In this document: piece after piece, positions 46,750 to 58,530 of the stretch
How positions within the stretch are numbered: the first letter of the stretch is position 1
Layout: each line of letters starts with the position of its first letter
DNA from: Massospora cicadina
Lineage: Eukaryota; Entomophthoromycota; Entomophthoromycetes; Entomophthorales; Entomophthoraceae
Assembly (NCBI GenBank): GCA_022478985.1
Contig: JAKSZP010007879.1
Coordinates: 186,001-250,000 of the forward strand
Direction of reading: 5' to 3'
DNA: 64,000 nucleotides
The notes under the pieces: generated by a model
The model's input: only the letters and a program-made list of their open reading frames with translations
Database searches by the model: none
Told to the model about the DNA's origin: nothing
Translations under genes and position numbers: made by a program

Positions 46750-48870
46750 TCAGGTCCTGCATTTCCCTATCATGAACTTAAATCTAGTGGCCCTTATAGC
46801 TATTACCTTGCTGAGGGTTGAAGCATTTTTCTTAAACCTCCACATTGGGCGACCCAATAATATCTTTTCATTTTTAAAATATTCAAGCATAGCCAAATTC
46901 TTCAGTATCTTTATATTAGTGTGAGGTAGATAATGGTGTAGTTTAAGGTATTCATCTGTATTTTTTTGAAGTGCAATTTTAATATCAATGTCTACCATTG
47001 CTTTCCCCAAGAAAGACTTGCTCTGTATTATATAAAAGTAAACGAGGCAGGTCAACCTTGGGACAAAACACCACTCCAAGTTTTTTAGCCTGTGCTGGTT
47101 TTGAACTTGTGTCAATCAAAGCCCAACCCAGAGTGGAGCAGGAACCACCCCGCTATGCTACCACTCCTCTTCTCTATGTTATATATTTAGCCATTAAAAC
47201 TAAGAAAATTGTCTAGTTCTTATTAACTATATGGTTACCACTTTTCAATTCTTGTGTTTATTCTTTAAACCACATAATTCTCTTATTACAGAATTAATCT
47301 AATAAAAAGACTTCAGTTGTCCTTAGGCAAGTAATGAATGATTAATTTGTGACTTTTGTCACCAAATGGTTTATCATGGTGGTCACTTTTTAGAATTTGT
47401 CCTCCCCATGAATTATCATCTTGAACATCTTTAGGAATGACTGTAAATAACATGCTTCCTAAATCAGGAAGGTTAACAGGGTTGTTGTGTGGAAGGGGTG
47501 GAATGTGTTTCCAAGCACAGCTACTCTGGAATTTTTTAAACTAATCTAACATAAAATCCTGGGTTACTAGAACTACTAGAGCGACAAAAAATCTTGAGCT
47601 TGAGTTTCTGCAGGTTGAGGTGGTGCTAGCGGTGCATCTGATATAGATCACTGTGATTAGACTTGTAGCTCATGGATGGATTCTTCCTATAAGGGCTCAT
47701 CTTAATAAATTGGGTCTTCTTCTGAGATTACTTTATAGTGACAAAAACAATAACTTCCTGTTGTTAGCCTCAATACACCGTTCCCATGTTAGTTGATCAT
47801 TCTGCTTTTGATACACCTGCTATTAATACTGCTTTAATCTTTCCATATCATCTTTCATTTCTTTGATTGAAGACCTAAGTCCTTTCAATATTTTATTATT
47901 TCATTTTAAAACTCGCTAAACTCTTAAATTATTTAGTGAAGATAAAACTTTGACCAATTCACTTCCCACCACCTTGTTAGTTTACATAACAGCTGTTTTT
48001 TAACGCTTTATTATGCTAGTGCAGAGAACCCTGTATGATTTGAAGGTGTCTCATCTCCTCTCAAAGTATTGGTAGCTTCATCAGTACTTTAGTGTCAAGC
48101 AACCACTTGCATATCCTATTAAGTGTGAGTTTGAGTTCCTTTATAAACTTGGACTAACAACCTTAGGTATGAGCAGATTAGATGAAATCTTTTCCTCAAT
48201 TGGTACTATATTACTCCTTGTACCCAATCTACAATAACCTCTCTCTCATTTTATACCTGACGTCTAATCCTTATTAAGTTACAATATAGATAAAATCATA
48301 TTAATCATTGTAGATCTGTACACTGAGGTCATGGTTAGATTATACAGATTATTGCACCCCTTAAAAACTGCTTTCCAAGTGCACGTAAGAATAGCATTTC
48401 TTCTACATTCATTGATTCTAGTTGTAAACTTTTTACATTTTAGGCTTTATGTCAAAAGATGGTCATTTGAGAGTTTTTACAGAGAGCTGGAAATATCTAG
48501 TGTTGCCTGAGTCACTAGGAACTAGTGATATATCTTAATATCTGACTGTGGTACATAGTGCATTAAGTCTCATATGATGTAGTGACTTATCTTAGTTGTG
48601 CCGTTGGTAAACAGAGAGGAAATTAGATCAATAATCTCATGGCTGGACAGTTGTAACCCAAGCAGAAGCATATGAGAAATCTGCTGTAATTATTTGGTGG
48701 GGAAGGTAATGTCAAACCTTTTTAATTAAGAGTTGTATCTCAATTTAATATCTTATCATGCTAAGATTGGGGACTTGGAGGATCAACGTAGAATACGATG
48801 GAACAACTGTCCCTGTTTATGGCATCTCTTGGTATATTGCTTATGACTTCAGATTTAAGTAGATTAGATT
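46750..48870 (-). pseudogene. Gag region of element I, carrying a SINE
   Basis: This is decayed gag between primer site and knuckle. A 121-codon minus frame (46750-47115) spans both gag and the inserted SINE, so its N-terminal third is SINE-derived. No capsid motif was recognised. Confidence 0.45.
47033..47170 (-). mobile_element. tRNA-derived SINE, family 2, copy b
   Basis: This is the reverse complement of the copy at 30415. It has box A-like GTGGTAGCATAGCGGGGTGG and box B-like AAGTTCAAAACCAGCACAGG, with the tail TGTCCCAAGGTTGACCTGCC then TCGTTTACTTTTATA. Flanks CTCTGTATTATA and CTCTATGTTATA form an imperfect duplication. It is inserted in the gag of element I. Confidence 0.8.
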
Positions 48871-48875
48871 TGTGG

Positions 48876-48892
48876 CCCTGTAGTGAGCACCA
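48876..48892 (-). other. Primer-binding site of element I
   Basis: The minus strand reads TGGTGCTCACTACAGGG, two bases from the LTR end CTACA. Confidence 0.85.
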
Positions 48893-48894
48893 CG

Positions 48895-49408
48895 TGTAGT
48901 GTGCAGTCCTTGCAAATTATTCCTCAGGTTAAGTCATTCAATAGGAATCAGGATTCTTCTAAAACACTGGACTATGTAAACAGCTAGATCTTAAACACTC
49001 AGAGCACCTTATAGAAATGTTTGTTGTTTTCAGTCCTCAGCCTTTTGGAAAAGTTGGGATATGCCATAGACAACTTCTAAGAAAAATTTATGCATATATA
49101 ATGTGATCATTTATTTATAATTAAGTTAAAGATAACTAAGATTGATTATTCATCCATTAAACAATAATGTTTTGAAGTTAGATTAAGATTTCTGAGAATT
49201 ATGTCAGTAATGATATCCAAATTTTATATTTTCATAAAGTCAATAATGAGCATGGCATGAATTATAGGAATGGTATAGAAAATCAAGTGGGCAATAAATA
49301 TTTTCATGCGCTTGCAAACTATATGCGTGCACTAACTTAGTATACAGCAATTTTTGAAGAATATATGATTAAATATCCTAAGGTATGATTCAAGTCAAAA
49401 AACCTACA
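48895..49408 (-). repeat. 5' LTR of element I
   Basis: This pairs with 31240-31756. On the minus strand it starts TGTAGGTTTTTTGACTTG (49408) and ends GCACACTACA (48895). Confidence 0.8.
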
Positions 49409-50042
49409 ATAGACAGCTTTTTAAAAAAATTAACTTTTAAACTATAGAAGTTTTTGTATACTAGTTAAAGCTTAGTAACTGTGACTCAAGGTCTTCAGAA
49501 ATGACAAGAAAGTTGAGATGCACTGTCATAAATAACATGGTCAGGGACAATTTTGGATAAGGTCAAAATTAAATTTCCTTCATCTATCAATATTTCAATT
49601 ACTGATATTGAGTTACCAAGGCATTAATTTCTGAACTGGCATACAAAAAGAGTTGATATCCATAAAAAATAGATCCAAGGTGACAAAGAGGCCACCCTAT
49701 CAACTTCAGAATACTACAATAACACAATGTAGTTGTCTTGTCAAGCGCCTCTTCATTAGATTTTAAAGTTCCGTTTGTCAGTCCAAATGAAACTTTAAGA
49801 ACAACAAATCACAGTACCTATAAATATCTAATCTTCAAACAAAAGTTATATAACGTTTTTCACTTAAATTAAATAAAAAATCTTACTGCTTTAGGATTTT
49901 ATTGATTTTATTCAGAAAGCCATAGCCATCGTGATAGTTCTGTCCCCTTGCTGTATTTTTTAAGATAACTATATCTGATTCTGTGCATCTTTGAAGCCTG
50001 TTCCTTCATCTGGCCCTGCTATCTACAGTGCTGACAAAAAGC
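49409..50042. other. AT-rich region, possible decayed 5' LTR of element J
   Basis: It lies before a primer-site-like sequence at 50043. No matching LTR partner occurs in the window, so this remains a guess. Confidence 0.25.
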
Positions 50043-50804
50043 TGGTGCTCTCTGTCAGATTTTTCAAGTTGCCATTAAAGATGAGGACATAAAAAAAGAT
50101 AAGTAATAATCCTGAACAAAAACCCTCACAAAATAATGGGGTTAGTAGCTTTACCCATTGGATCAGCAATGCTCACTTTGAAGTAGGTGCCCTGTCCCAG
50201 CCACCCTTTGAGTTCAAGGCTTAGTATTGAAAAGGCGTGCCCCTTGCGATCCAAAGAAATTAAATAAAAGAATTTCAACCTCAGTTTGATTGTATAACAA
50301 CTGTTCAAAGCGTTTTTGTGCTGGAAAAACGCTCTATTCATTCCAGAGCCTCCAATGTTCACTCCACTATAAGAGAACTATACTTAGCTCTTAGTCTACC
50401 TGCTTATAAAGTAGGGAACAGAGCAGGCTAATAACTTTGAAGCTTTGTCCCCCCTGCCATCTATCACATTATGCAGATATTAGGATTACACCACCAAGAA
50501 GATCTGTGACAACTGGAATTTGATCCTGTCTCACCATGTATCTACCTATAAATTTTTCCAATCTGCTTCTTCCTTTAGAAAAAAACTCAAGCACTATCCT
50601 AAAAATTGGCACTTAATTAACTAAGTTCTTTGTCAAATGATTTTATTGGACAATTGAGCTTTTGCATACTTGCAGAACCAACGTACAACTCAAGTGGACG
50701 CCGGTATAACTGAATCCTAATTCAGGTCAGTAAGATTATTACATATCTCTTAGATAATTTTTCTGTCCTTGCAGAACTATTGGGACGATGTTTTAATGGT
50801 TTGT

Positions 50805-51115
50805 GGAAGCTTTAAAACAAGCCCTTCAGGAGCACAAGGCCCTGCTAATCTAAAGGGCCTTAAGCTACCAAGGTCCCCCATACCGCGATGGTTCATTAGG
50901 ACTTATGGTCCTCAGGAGAATTTTTGGCTTATAGGACCCCTGGGATCAACTGGGTCCCCATGTATTATTGCCCTCTTGGGCTTCCAGGGCCAACTGGAAA
51001 CGTCAGTTCTCCTGAGCCACCTGGATTGGAGGACCTCCTAGTCATCAATGGAGAGCAGGGCCTTCTGGCCCCTAGGTCCCCCTCAGCTCTCCTGGCCTTC
51101 CTGGACCTACTGTAA
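50805..51115 (+). pseudogene. Collagen-like Gly-X-Y segment, frameshifted
   Basis: A GC-richer island with repeated GGNCCN/CCNGG codons. In shifting frames it gives GAQGPANLKGLK, GPLGSTGSPC, GLPGPTGNVS and PEPPGLEDL, patterns typical of Gly-X-Y triple-helix repeats. Open frames at 50769-51041 and 50924-51115 each cover parts of it. It lies between the primer-like site and the gag knuckle of J, so it may be a captured host fragment or a low-complexity gag segment. No intact gene remains. Confidence 0.4.
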
Positions 51116-51379
51116 CTTAACCCAAAGATTATGCCTCCTGATCCTAACTTGAATAGTTTTCAGAAATAAGTCGCTTGACATGGATCCCAGGTTGCGGCTG
51201 TAGCTCATGGCTGTTGTGTGAAGCTTGAAGGCCAAATTCTTGGCCCTAACTATATCCTTTAAGGATTATCTAATTGTCTCTGAATGCTAGTAGCTCTTGT
51301 TAACTGTATAGTTTTTTTATTGGACTGCATCAATGGTAGATTTATCCAAATGACCAGTCAAATCAAAGCCACTAATATG

Positions 51380-52260
51380 GAAAGCTCTCTACTAAAACGG
51401 CCTTAGAGGCTTATAAATCAGAGTTACAAGAACCTAAGAAACAACGTACACAAAAGTCCATTGCTACAATGATAATGACTCAGTACAAAGACCTACATAA
51501 TTATGTGAACAATTTGAGGACTAACTTGATAAGATGCAACCCAATAATTACAACAATATCAAATCCTTAATTAGGCACCTTTTTTAATAACTGAGTTAGA
51601 AAATTCTTCACATTTCTTTCTACTAACTTTAAACATCTATATGAGGAGAAATTTGTCTACGGTAAAGGAAGGAATTTTTTCCCTATATGTCCTTGAAAGC
51701 GTTATGGAAGAAGCTAACAACTATAAGAAAGTTAAATACCTTCCATCCTGTTTGAGTCTTATTGCTCAAGAAACCATGGTCTCTCCCTTATGAAATATCC
51801 AAACTTGGAGTCAAGTTAAGACCGCCTTGATAAAAAATATAGATTTGACTAAACCTTGTCTTTTCAGAAGCAAGTCTTCATGGGGATTTCTATCAAACAT
51901 GGAGAAATTCCAGCTATCTTGACAATTAATTTTAGTATGAGTCCTAAAACATGTTTCTTATGATTGCATCTCCCTTGATGACGCTATTACAGCTACCATA
52001 TCATCCTTGGAATCTCTCCTGACTTGCAGTTACACGTCAGTGCTGCCAATAAAAAAATTTACAAGCATCCTGGACATCAAGGAGGCCTTCTTTGAAATCC
52101 CTACCAGTTTACTCCAGAGGCTCTCAAACCAGTCTTGTATCCCAATTGATGCCCTCAGGTACAAGCTCTTGAGAAGATGGGGAATTATAAGAATAATATA
52201 CAGCGCACTTACTGTGGAAGACGCTGACATGCCAATAAATATTGCTACAAGAAAATAGCA
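51380..52260 (+). pseudogene. Gag remnant of element J with degraded zinc knuckle
   Basis: A Lys/Gln-rich helical stretch at 51390-51530 (TALEAYKSELQEPKKQ) precedes decayed capsid sequence. At 52200-52255 the reading QRTYCGRR, stop, HANKYCYKKIAEKEEK fits CX2CX4HX4C, with the first Cys as Arg and one stop. A 78-90% helical basic tail follows, as in other gags here. Confidence 0.5.
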
Positions 52261-52441
52261 GAAAAAGAGGAAAAAGCCAGTCTTCATGAAGGGAGAGACT
52301 CTTCATGTTGAAAACCACCTTATGCCTCAACCTTTATTTCTTGGGCTATTGCATCTGCCGCCCCTTGACTAGCGAATCTGCTATTATGACTACCAAAAAT
52401 AAAGGCTTTAATTGGATTATTCTTGTTCCCTCTGTGACCCC

Positions 52442-53185
52442 TGTTGGTACTTGGGTTTGACCAACCATAGGATATCGCCACCATACCTAATACCCCCAAT
52501 ACACTATAGACCTCGCCTCTACCCTTATCCTGCTATTTATATCCTTTGGCAGATCAAGTTCAATCAAACCGCCGTCAGATATGTTACCAGAAATTTCTGA
52601 CCCAAATTTGAATTTTATCTAATCTATTTGTATAATCCTCAATTTCAGTGGATTAAACTTTACCTATTGCCCAGTTCCTCAAACTAGTTAATTTCCATTG
52701 ATAGGAAATTACCAGCTTCATTCATTCAATTTTTTATTAAGCATCACCACTCAACTTAATACCCTAAAGTGCTACAAATGTTAAACAGAACACTCAAGAC
52801 GTACTTGACTTAGAACAGATGACCATCAGATTTCACAGAGTTTAATCCACATTCTAGAGTGGAACGTAAGGAGGAAACTTCAGAAGATTGGAAGCTGGGA
52901 TGAGAGCTGACCTACTGGAGTCCAGGGTGTAAATTGGTTTGGTTTTTCATTAAAAGAGATATATGTGGCAAAGCACATTATGGTAAATACCAATTTATGA
53001 CAGATGCTAAAATGGAAGTACTTTTTGTGACTACACCTGATCAAAAAAAACTTGCTTTTAATAAAGGCTTATATTTTGTCAAGCTTTACGTGTATTTGGA
53101 GGTATGCTGTCTTCGCACAGTTGTACCTATTGTGTTGCAAACATGCCTGTGATTATCTTTCCCAGTTGCAGTTAAAATTGCAACA
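52442..53185 (+). repeat. 5' LTR of element E
   Basis: It starts TGTTGGTACTTGGG and ends AATTGCAACA. It aligns with both K LTRs (ACCAACCATAGG, ACACTATAGA, GTCAGATATGTTACCAGAA). Confidence 0.8.
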
Positions 53186-53188
53186 TTC

Positions 53189-53206
53189 TGGTGCTCACTA
53201 CAGGAA
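53189..53206 (+). other. Primer-binding site of element E
   Basis: TGGTGCTCACTACAGGAA begins three bases after the LTR, matching the common site for 16 bases. Confidence 0.85.
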
Positions 53207-53279
53207 GCACTTTTGATAAGCCATAGAAGAAACCAAGTAATTAAATCTTATGAGTCATGATCTGAACTGCTTGCTACCA

Positions 53280-56230
53280 TATTGGGGACAAGTATTTTTC
53301 TCAACCCATGGACATAAGGGAGCCCCCAACGACCACTTACAAATAAGAAGTTCAGACAACTAGGAGGCTTACGCTCCTGCTATGGAGCTCATTCCCTTAG
53401 GACCGCTACCCTCCCAGTTTAGTAGATTGGATGGCCAACGTAACCACTGAACACTTTATTAAGGTCATGGAATGGCTCCTCCATGGATACCATTTCCACA
53501 CTAAAGCTATCAATGAAGCACACTTGAGGATGTTCAGAAGCTACAGAAACCAAGACTAAGAATTACAAATCATAAAAAAATTGAAGATGACAATGTCTGC
53601 CATACTAAGAAGCTCAATGATTAGGCGCAGATAATAAAAATGATCGCCCTTTATATACATCCTTCTACCCACCGACCCATGCAGATTCTCACCTGGCAAC
53701 ACATTGAGATCAGTGGATTGGTCAAATTTTTGGAAGCTCAACGCCGGGACAACCAGCTAATGGTGGGTTGATTGGAAAACACCTTTTAAGAAGTTTTCGT
53801 GGTCATTTTACAAACTCAACGTCATACAGAAAATCCCATCACTAAGTAGACAAACTTGCCGACCTACTAAATACCAATCTGAAACGCATCACTAGTGAGG
53901 TGTTAGACTAGCACAGGGCGTCATCTTGATGAGTAGCCAATATGATCCATCACTTTAGACAGGATGTGGAATACTTGAAGGAAGAGGTGGAGTGGCACAC
54001 CACTGCAGTGGCTGACAATTGAGAAGCCACGATCAGACTGGTTGCACTATTAGAAGTTGGTAAAGGGGAAGAATTGGAAGTTTGTCTGCCTCTCAGGAGT
54101 GGTGATGATCGCCACAATCAAAGTAGAAACCTTAAGCATAGCACCAATGTCAGTCAGAACTACTCTGAATCCTTGATGTCCATCTGGACAAAACCATACA
54201 ATTTTTCAACCTCCTGTATGGAGAAATTGGATTGGTGAATAACGTGGCCTAGAGTCAATGCCTGAGTCCACACATCTTACCAAGGAAAGCGTGTCCTGGA
54301 AACCTGACTTGCAACAGCAAAATGAAGACTGTCAGAGGCCAATAATCCATGCAACATGAACGCCAATACCTTTTCAACAAACTGTACCAGTTTTGGGATG
54401 AAATCAGAGGCAAACTCTGCAAATGGTGGGGGTCCTCCTGCCATAAAATTGAAGAAGATCTTCACGGACATGCACAAGTATAGCACATCAGACTTGAGAT
54501 CCAAAAGTGATGAGGAGTTCATAGAGCATTACATTCCAGAAATACTGACCTCCATACACAATCCAAAAATTAACACAAACCATTATTATGGAATATTTCC
54601 ATCCTGCCACTCCAACTGTCCTGGATAAATGTGACAAAAAACCGTTTGCCCTACGCTCATTACTGGTTCATCCTCTTTAAGCCAATTATAATTTAATTTA
54701 AGATCTGGCGGTGCTGACTTATCACCCACACTGCAAGTCCTCAGCTAAGCATCTGAGGATGCCAGAGCTTTTGTGGTTAGCCCATTAATTTTGCAAAGTT
54801 AAACAAGAAAGGGAATATATAAACTTTTTTCATTATTTTAAAATACTTGGGCGTCTTGAGCAAAAAGAACAAATTGGTGACATTAATAAACTTGCAGAAT
54901 CTGGAGAGTCAAGGCTTGGTGAAGTTTAAGATCAGCTAGAATTGGCTGTCCTCCTGGAATTCAAAGAGAATCATCATAAAAAATTTCCAGAGAAGAGATT
55001 ATGAAGGCCATAAAGACCTCTTTCTATCTCAATATTTCCTTTACAAATGAACAGAATCTAGAGTTTGCCAATTGCTTTTATTATAAAGCTCAGGTCTGTA
55101 TGGCGCAGAAGTATTTAACAACAATGATGTGCAAATTGTAATAAAAACTGAGTTCAGGAGGTCTCATGAGGAAAGGCACTAGGAAAAAGGTGTCAGAACA
55201 AGGCAAAGTGGCCAAACAAGAGTAAGCAACAATTCAGGAGATTATAGTTATTTATCCAGTATTTTTTAACTAAATCACACTAGACAGACAACAACCATCA
55301 GAGACATGAGTCCCTGAGAGTTGAGGTAGGTAATATAAGAACTGTGGCAAGGGTCGCGGCAAAAAAATGTGGCAAAGTCAATGTAATAGGCCACATCATG
55401 GGAGGCAGTTTTGCGCCCAGGGTGTTTGTTAGACCAGAACGAGTAAAAGGATTATATCCATCTCAAAGGTTTCAACCAACTTTTTTAATAAAAAACAAAA
55501 AGTATGAAAAAGCTTGAGCAAATAATCCCTAAACTCTATTAAAATTTAACTATCTATCAGAGAAAAGCAAAGCTTTTCTCAGCTTGAGCTTAAAATTTCA
55601 AGATTTGCGATGGTTTAAAAACAATTAACAAAACCTATATGAGCTGTAATATTTTCGCCTTTTAAAAAAATTGATTTTTATGAGTTTTTCCTAATTCAGC
55701 TTCATATTGTGTGAATTTCTGATATTGATTTAATTTCTCTGGATTTTCTGCCTCTGGAGAACCATTTCCCTCAGCCCTTTCTGGCAAAGCCAGAACCCAT
55801 TTACGGTTAATGAATTTGGTGAAATCATTGGTTAGCTTTAAGGCTTCTGTACTTGACTATAAAGCTTACTAGACTTAGCTCTAGTGGGGCATTCAACACC
55901 AGGAAATGTCACTAACTGTGACACAACTTGCCTTACAGAACGCCTATGAACCTTATAAAGAGCTGTACCAAGTCATTCTCCTCATGTTAAATGACAATTA
56001 TAATGTATTGCAGATTAAAAAATATCTTTACCGTTGTTCTGAAACCTTTGATGCACTCAATAAGAAGTATTGCGATAATCATGAGAACTGGAGCATGCTC
56101 CTCCAGCAGGACGCCTAAGATAACTGCACAACTACCACCAGACCCAGAAGAAGTGACATTTTTACATATCATGTGCCACCAATGCGGGGAAAAGAGGCAT
56201 TATGCTAACCAGTGGAACGCCAAGGGCTAA
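53280..56230 (+). pseudogene. Gag of element E, broken and unusually long
   Basis: About 3 kb separate primer site and knuckle, versus about 1.2 kb in A. Open pieces include 54356-54628 (SANGGGPPAIKLKKIF, STSDLRSKSDEEFIEHYIPE) and 55906-56118 (70 codons). The knuckle CHQCGEKRHYANQW follows at about 56170-56215, with the last Cys changed to Trp. The extra length may be an insertion or a duplicated gag. I could not show which. Confidence 0.55.
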
Positions 56231-56379
56231 ACTTTATGGTCGTCACGTGGGAGCAATGGATACCAAAGAGCAGAGAATGAGTGACCTGTGTCAGAATGGG
56301 ATTTTATACTTCTGCTGGATCCCAATATAACCCTTGTTTCAATCTCAATGCCTCAACACCCTTGTCTCCTTTATCCATC

Positions 56380-56597
56380 ATTACTATAACATACTAGCAG
56401 TCACCACCCGCTTATGCCAAGGGTACACTATAGTCCATGCAGTTAAAGTAGTATCAAAGCCTTATGTATAGCATCTAAGCAGTATAACTTGCCAGTTACT
56501 TCTGGTAATATGCAAAATTGAGAAGTCAAAGTGTCTATTCCCCTTAAAGAATTAAAAACTAGCCCCCTACTCTGCGGTGACTTACAGTTCTACCTGG
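56380..56597 (+). pseudogene. Protease-region start of element E, cut by D
   Basis: VTSGNMQN, stop, EVKVSIPLKELKT near 56490-56560 resembles the YGTAGSENM and VLPLQFG stretch of element C. Reading stops at 56597, next to the D LTR. Confidence 0.45.
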
Positions 56598-57253
56598 TGT
56601 CAAAAAGTATTGACTGTACAGGTTTGCGATGGTTTATTCCTTTGACTAGCAAGCTTCAAAGTTGAGAATAGGAAGCACAATTCTGAGCTGGAACGGTTCA
56701 TTCAAACCTGACCTTGTTTTAAATTAAATAATAGGCACTTCTGGCCTACAATGGACTAATAATAATATTAGTAAATTTAGTAAACCCAAGAACAAAGTAC
56801 TGTATAAGGGATATATTTTTTATATATAGTTAATTTATGGCAATTTAATGCCCACTTTATTAAAATAGTTGGCATCAGTCGCCAGAGAAAATTTTAAAGC
56901 TATTTTATCAACCTGAACATTTGACATGCTATTAGGTAGAACTTTCTTCAGCTCATTCCCACAGTGGTGGCAATTGTGCTCTATAGTCTGGTAGCTAAAA
57001 CTATTGGGGTCATCCCTGATAACTCAGGGAAGTCTAATCAAATTAGCCATGATTTCTAATTTAAAGTTCCCTCCTTTAAAGCCTAAAAGTCACTAACATA
57101 GCCCTAAATGATTTTATAATAAGTTGTAATATTCTCATTTGAAGCCTAGAAGTCACTGATAATGATGAATCATATTGGGGATCAGCCATGATAATTTAAA
57201 ACACTATTATCAGTACATGTTGAGAAACATAACCTGATTAAAATCCTAACACA
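56598..57253 (-). repeat. 3' LTR of minus-strand element D
   Basis: On the minus strand it starts TGTGTTAGGATTTTAATC, directly after polypurine tract AATTGGGGGGA, and ends with TTTTTGACA at 56598. The tail block AACCTGTACAGTCAATAC resembles the LTR ends of A and B (AACCTGTGCAGTA). The other LTR of D lies beyond the window. Confidence 0.7.
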
Positions 57254-57264
57254 TCCCCCCAATT
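57254..57264 (-). other. Polypurine tract of element D
   Basis: The minus strand AATTGGGGGGA abuts the 3' LTR and is nearly identical to that of A. Confidence 0.75.
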
Positions 57265-57928
57265 TACTAGATTATCTCCTTTTAGCATGTCTTCTGACGC
57301 AAACCTTCACATAATTCTTCACGTCTTAGAGGAAAAAATAAAACCAATGTCTGTATATGACTTCAAAAAACATTAAACAAAGTAGTTAACTGGCAGCATT
57401 TGTAGCCAATAAAATGATGACAGAGTTACAAAAAAATTAGTCAGCAATTATTGCCAGAGAAATTGATGGCATTAAGACATACCTAAAAAAATAAGACATC
57501 TGGATATTAGTACAACTAGTTGTATAAAAATAATAAAATAATTTTGGCCATATTGATAGTTAATTGCGTACTTATAAAACTTAGCATGCAATCTATTCAT
57601 AATACAATCAATGATGAGGTCCTTAATCATATAATTATCTAATGCTGACTTATTAATGATATTAAAGGGTCCAACCCAGAGCTTGTTAAGCTTATTACGC
57701 CGTCCAAAGCCGTGGGTGTCACAACCAACCCTACCATCGACTTCAAAAGTTGGAAGAGCTGACAACTTTTCATCTCCATTTCTTTAACCTTGAGCTTCCT
57801 CTCAAGAGTATTGGCATATATGGAGGTGTTTAACTCTATCAAAACTTTTGTCAAGTTCTCCAAATACTGTAGGGGCTTCATTGCCTGACTTAGTTCAAGC
57901 TGGGAATATAAATTGGGGTAAACTAGCC
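57265..57928 (-). pseudogene. Integrase C-terminal part of element D, cut by C
   Basis: On the minus strand YPNLYSQLELSQAM begins at about 57.91 kb (matching PPNLYSALELTS of A). A helical linker follows (ERKLKVKEMEMKS), then GRRNKLNKLWVGPFNIINKS and DNYMIKD near 57.6-57.7 kb, the GPF module of gypsy integrases. It breaks off at 57928. The upstream residues reappear at 63969-64000 after element C. Confidence 0.82.
57924..57928. repeat. Target duplication of element C, left (TAGCC)
   Basis: TAGCC is repeated exactly at 63969-63973. Confidence 0.88.
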
Positions 57929-58486
57929 TGTTGCAATTCTGATATGACTGGATGATAAACCCTAAGTCAATACAGTGGAATGGATACAATCTGCTGAGCC
58001 TGAGTATGAGTTACGATTTAAAGCATCTTGAGATGTGGTGATATTTGGTTTATAACGGGTTGTTAATGGATTGCCTCCAAATAAAGTGATAAGTTAATGT
58101 TGACATTTGATGAATAAATATATCTCGCCTCAAATTAGGGCGATAGAGAATTGAAGAATATCAGCCAAAATCAATGAGAATTGGCTGAATAGAATAGTCT
58201 ATGTTGTGAGAACTGTATTGTCCAAAGTGACTGGTATTTAAGTGAGATGGGCGATTGAAAGAGGTAGGTTTTATTAGTTGAGACTGAGCGGAACAGCGAT
58301 GATCTGCTGTATTTGTTATATTAAATAAAAGAGTGTTGTGGGAGCAAGTGCTCCGTATTATTAATAAAGTTTATTCTGTTATTTCATGGACAACAATCAT
58401 CATATCGTTGGTCCTATTGATCAGTGGGATGAACCTTGTGTAAAAACCCTTTGGTGTATCACCAGAATAACGCCAAATTCATAACA
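57929..58486 (+). repeat. 5' LTR of element C
   Basis: It starts TGTTGCAATTCTGATATG and ends TTCATAACA. It is a direct repeat of 63413-63968. A TATTAAATAAAAGAG block near 58318 is a likely TATA or poly(A) region. Confidence 0.93.
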
Positions 58487-58487
58487 G

Positions 58488-58505
58488 TGGTGCTCACTAC
58501 AAGGG
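58488..58505 (+). other. Primer-binding site of element C
   Basis: TGGTGCTCACTACAAGGG begins one base after the LTR. Confidence 0.85.
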
Positions 58506-58530
58506 GCCCATTGATCAATAACAAAAACTG

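Larger units (their letters stand above)
31240..49408 (-). mobile_element. Ty3/gypsy element I, minus strand, split by nested insertions
   Basis: Two LTRs of about 515 bp (48895-49408 and 31240-31756) enclose an interior that is about 6.1 kb once B (33284-43722) and the solo LTR (32515-33125) are set aside, a normal size. On the minus strand it has the primer site, gag with a degraded knuckle, a SINE, protease end, dUTPase-like segment, RT with YFDD, then integrase. The integrase reading continues across both insertions. No target duplication could be found at its own ends (GAATG versus ATAGA), in line with its age. Confidence 0.85.
50043..52441 (+). mobile_element. Remnant element J (primer site to zinc knuckle)
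   Basis: It starts with TGGTGCTCTCTGTCAG, which matches the first eight bases of the common primer site. It ends where the left LTR of E begins. Gag-like sequence with a degraded knuckle is present near its right end. No pol is seen before the interruption, so the rest would lie beyond the nested E-D-C insertions. Confidence 0.45.
52442..56597 (+). mobile_element. Ty3/gypsy element E, 5' half (interrupted by D)
   Basis: LTR (52442-53185), primer site (53189), long gag with a knuckle (about 56170-56220) and the start of the protease region, then an abrupt switch to the LTR of minus-strand element D at 56598. Its LTR belongs to the same family as element K at 6-9 kb. RT to IN must lie beyond the window. 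Confidence 0.75.
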
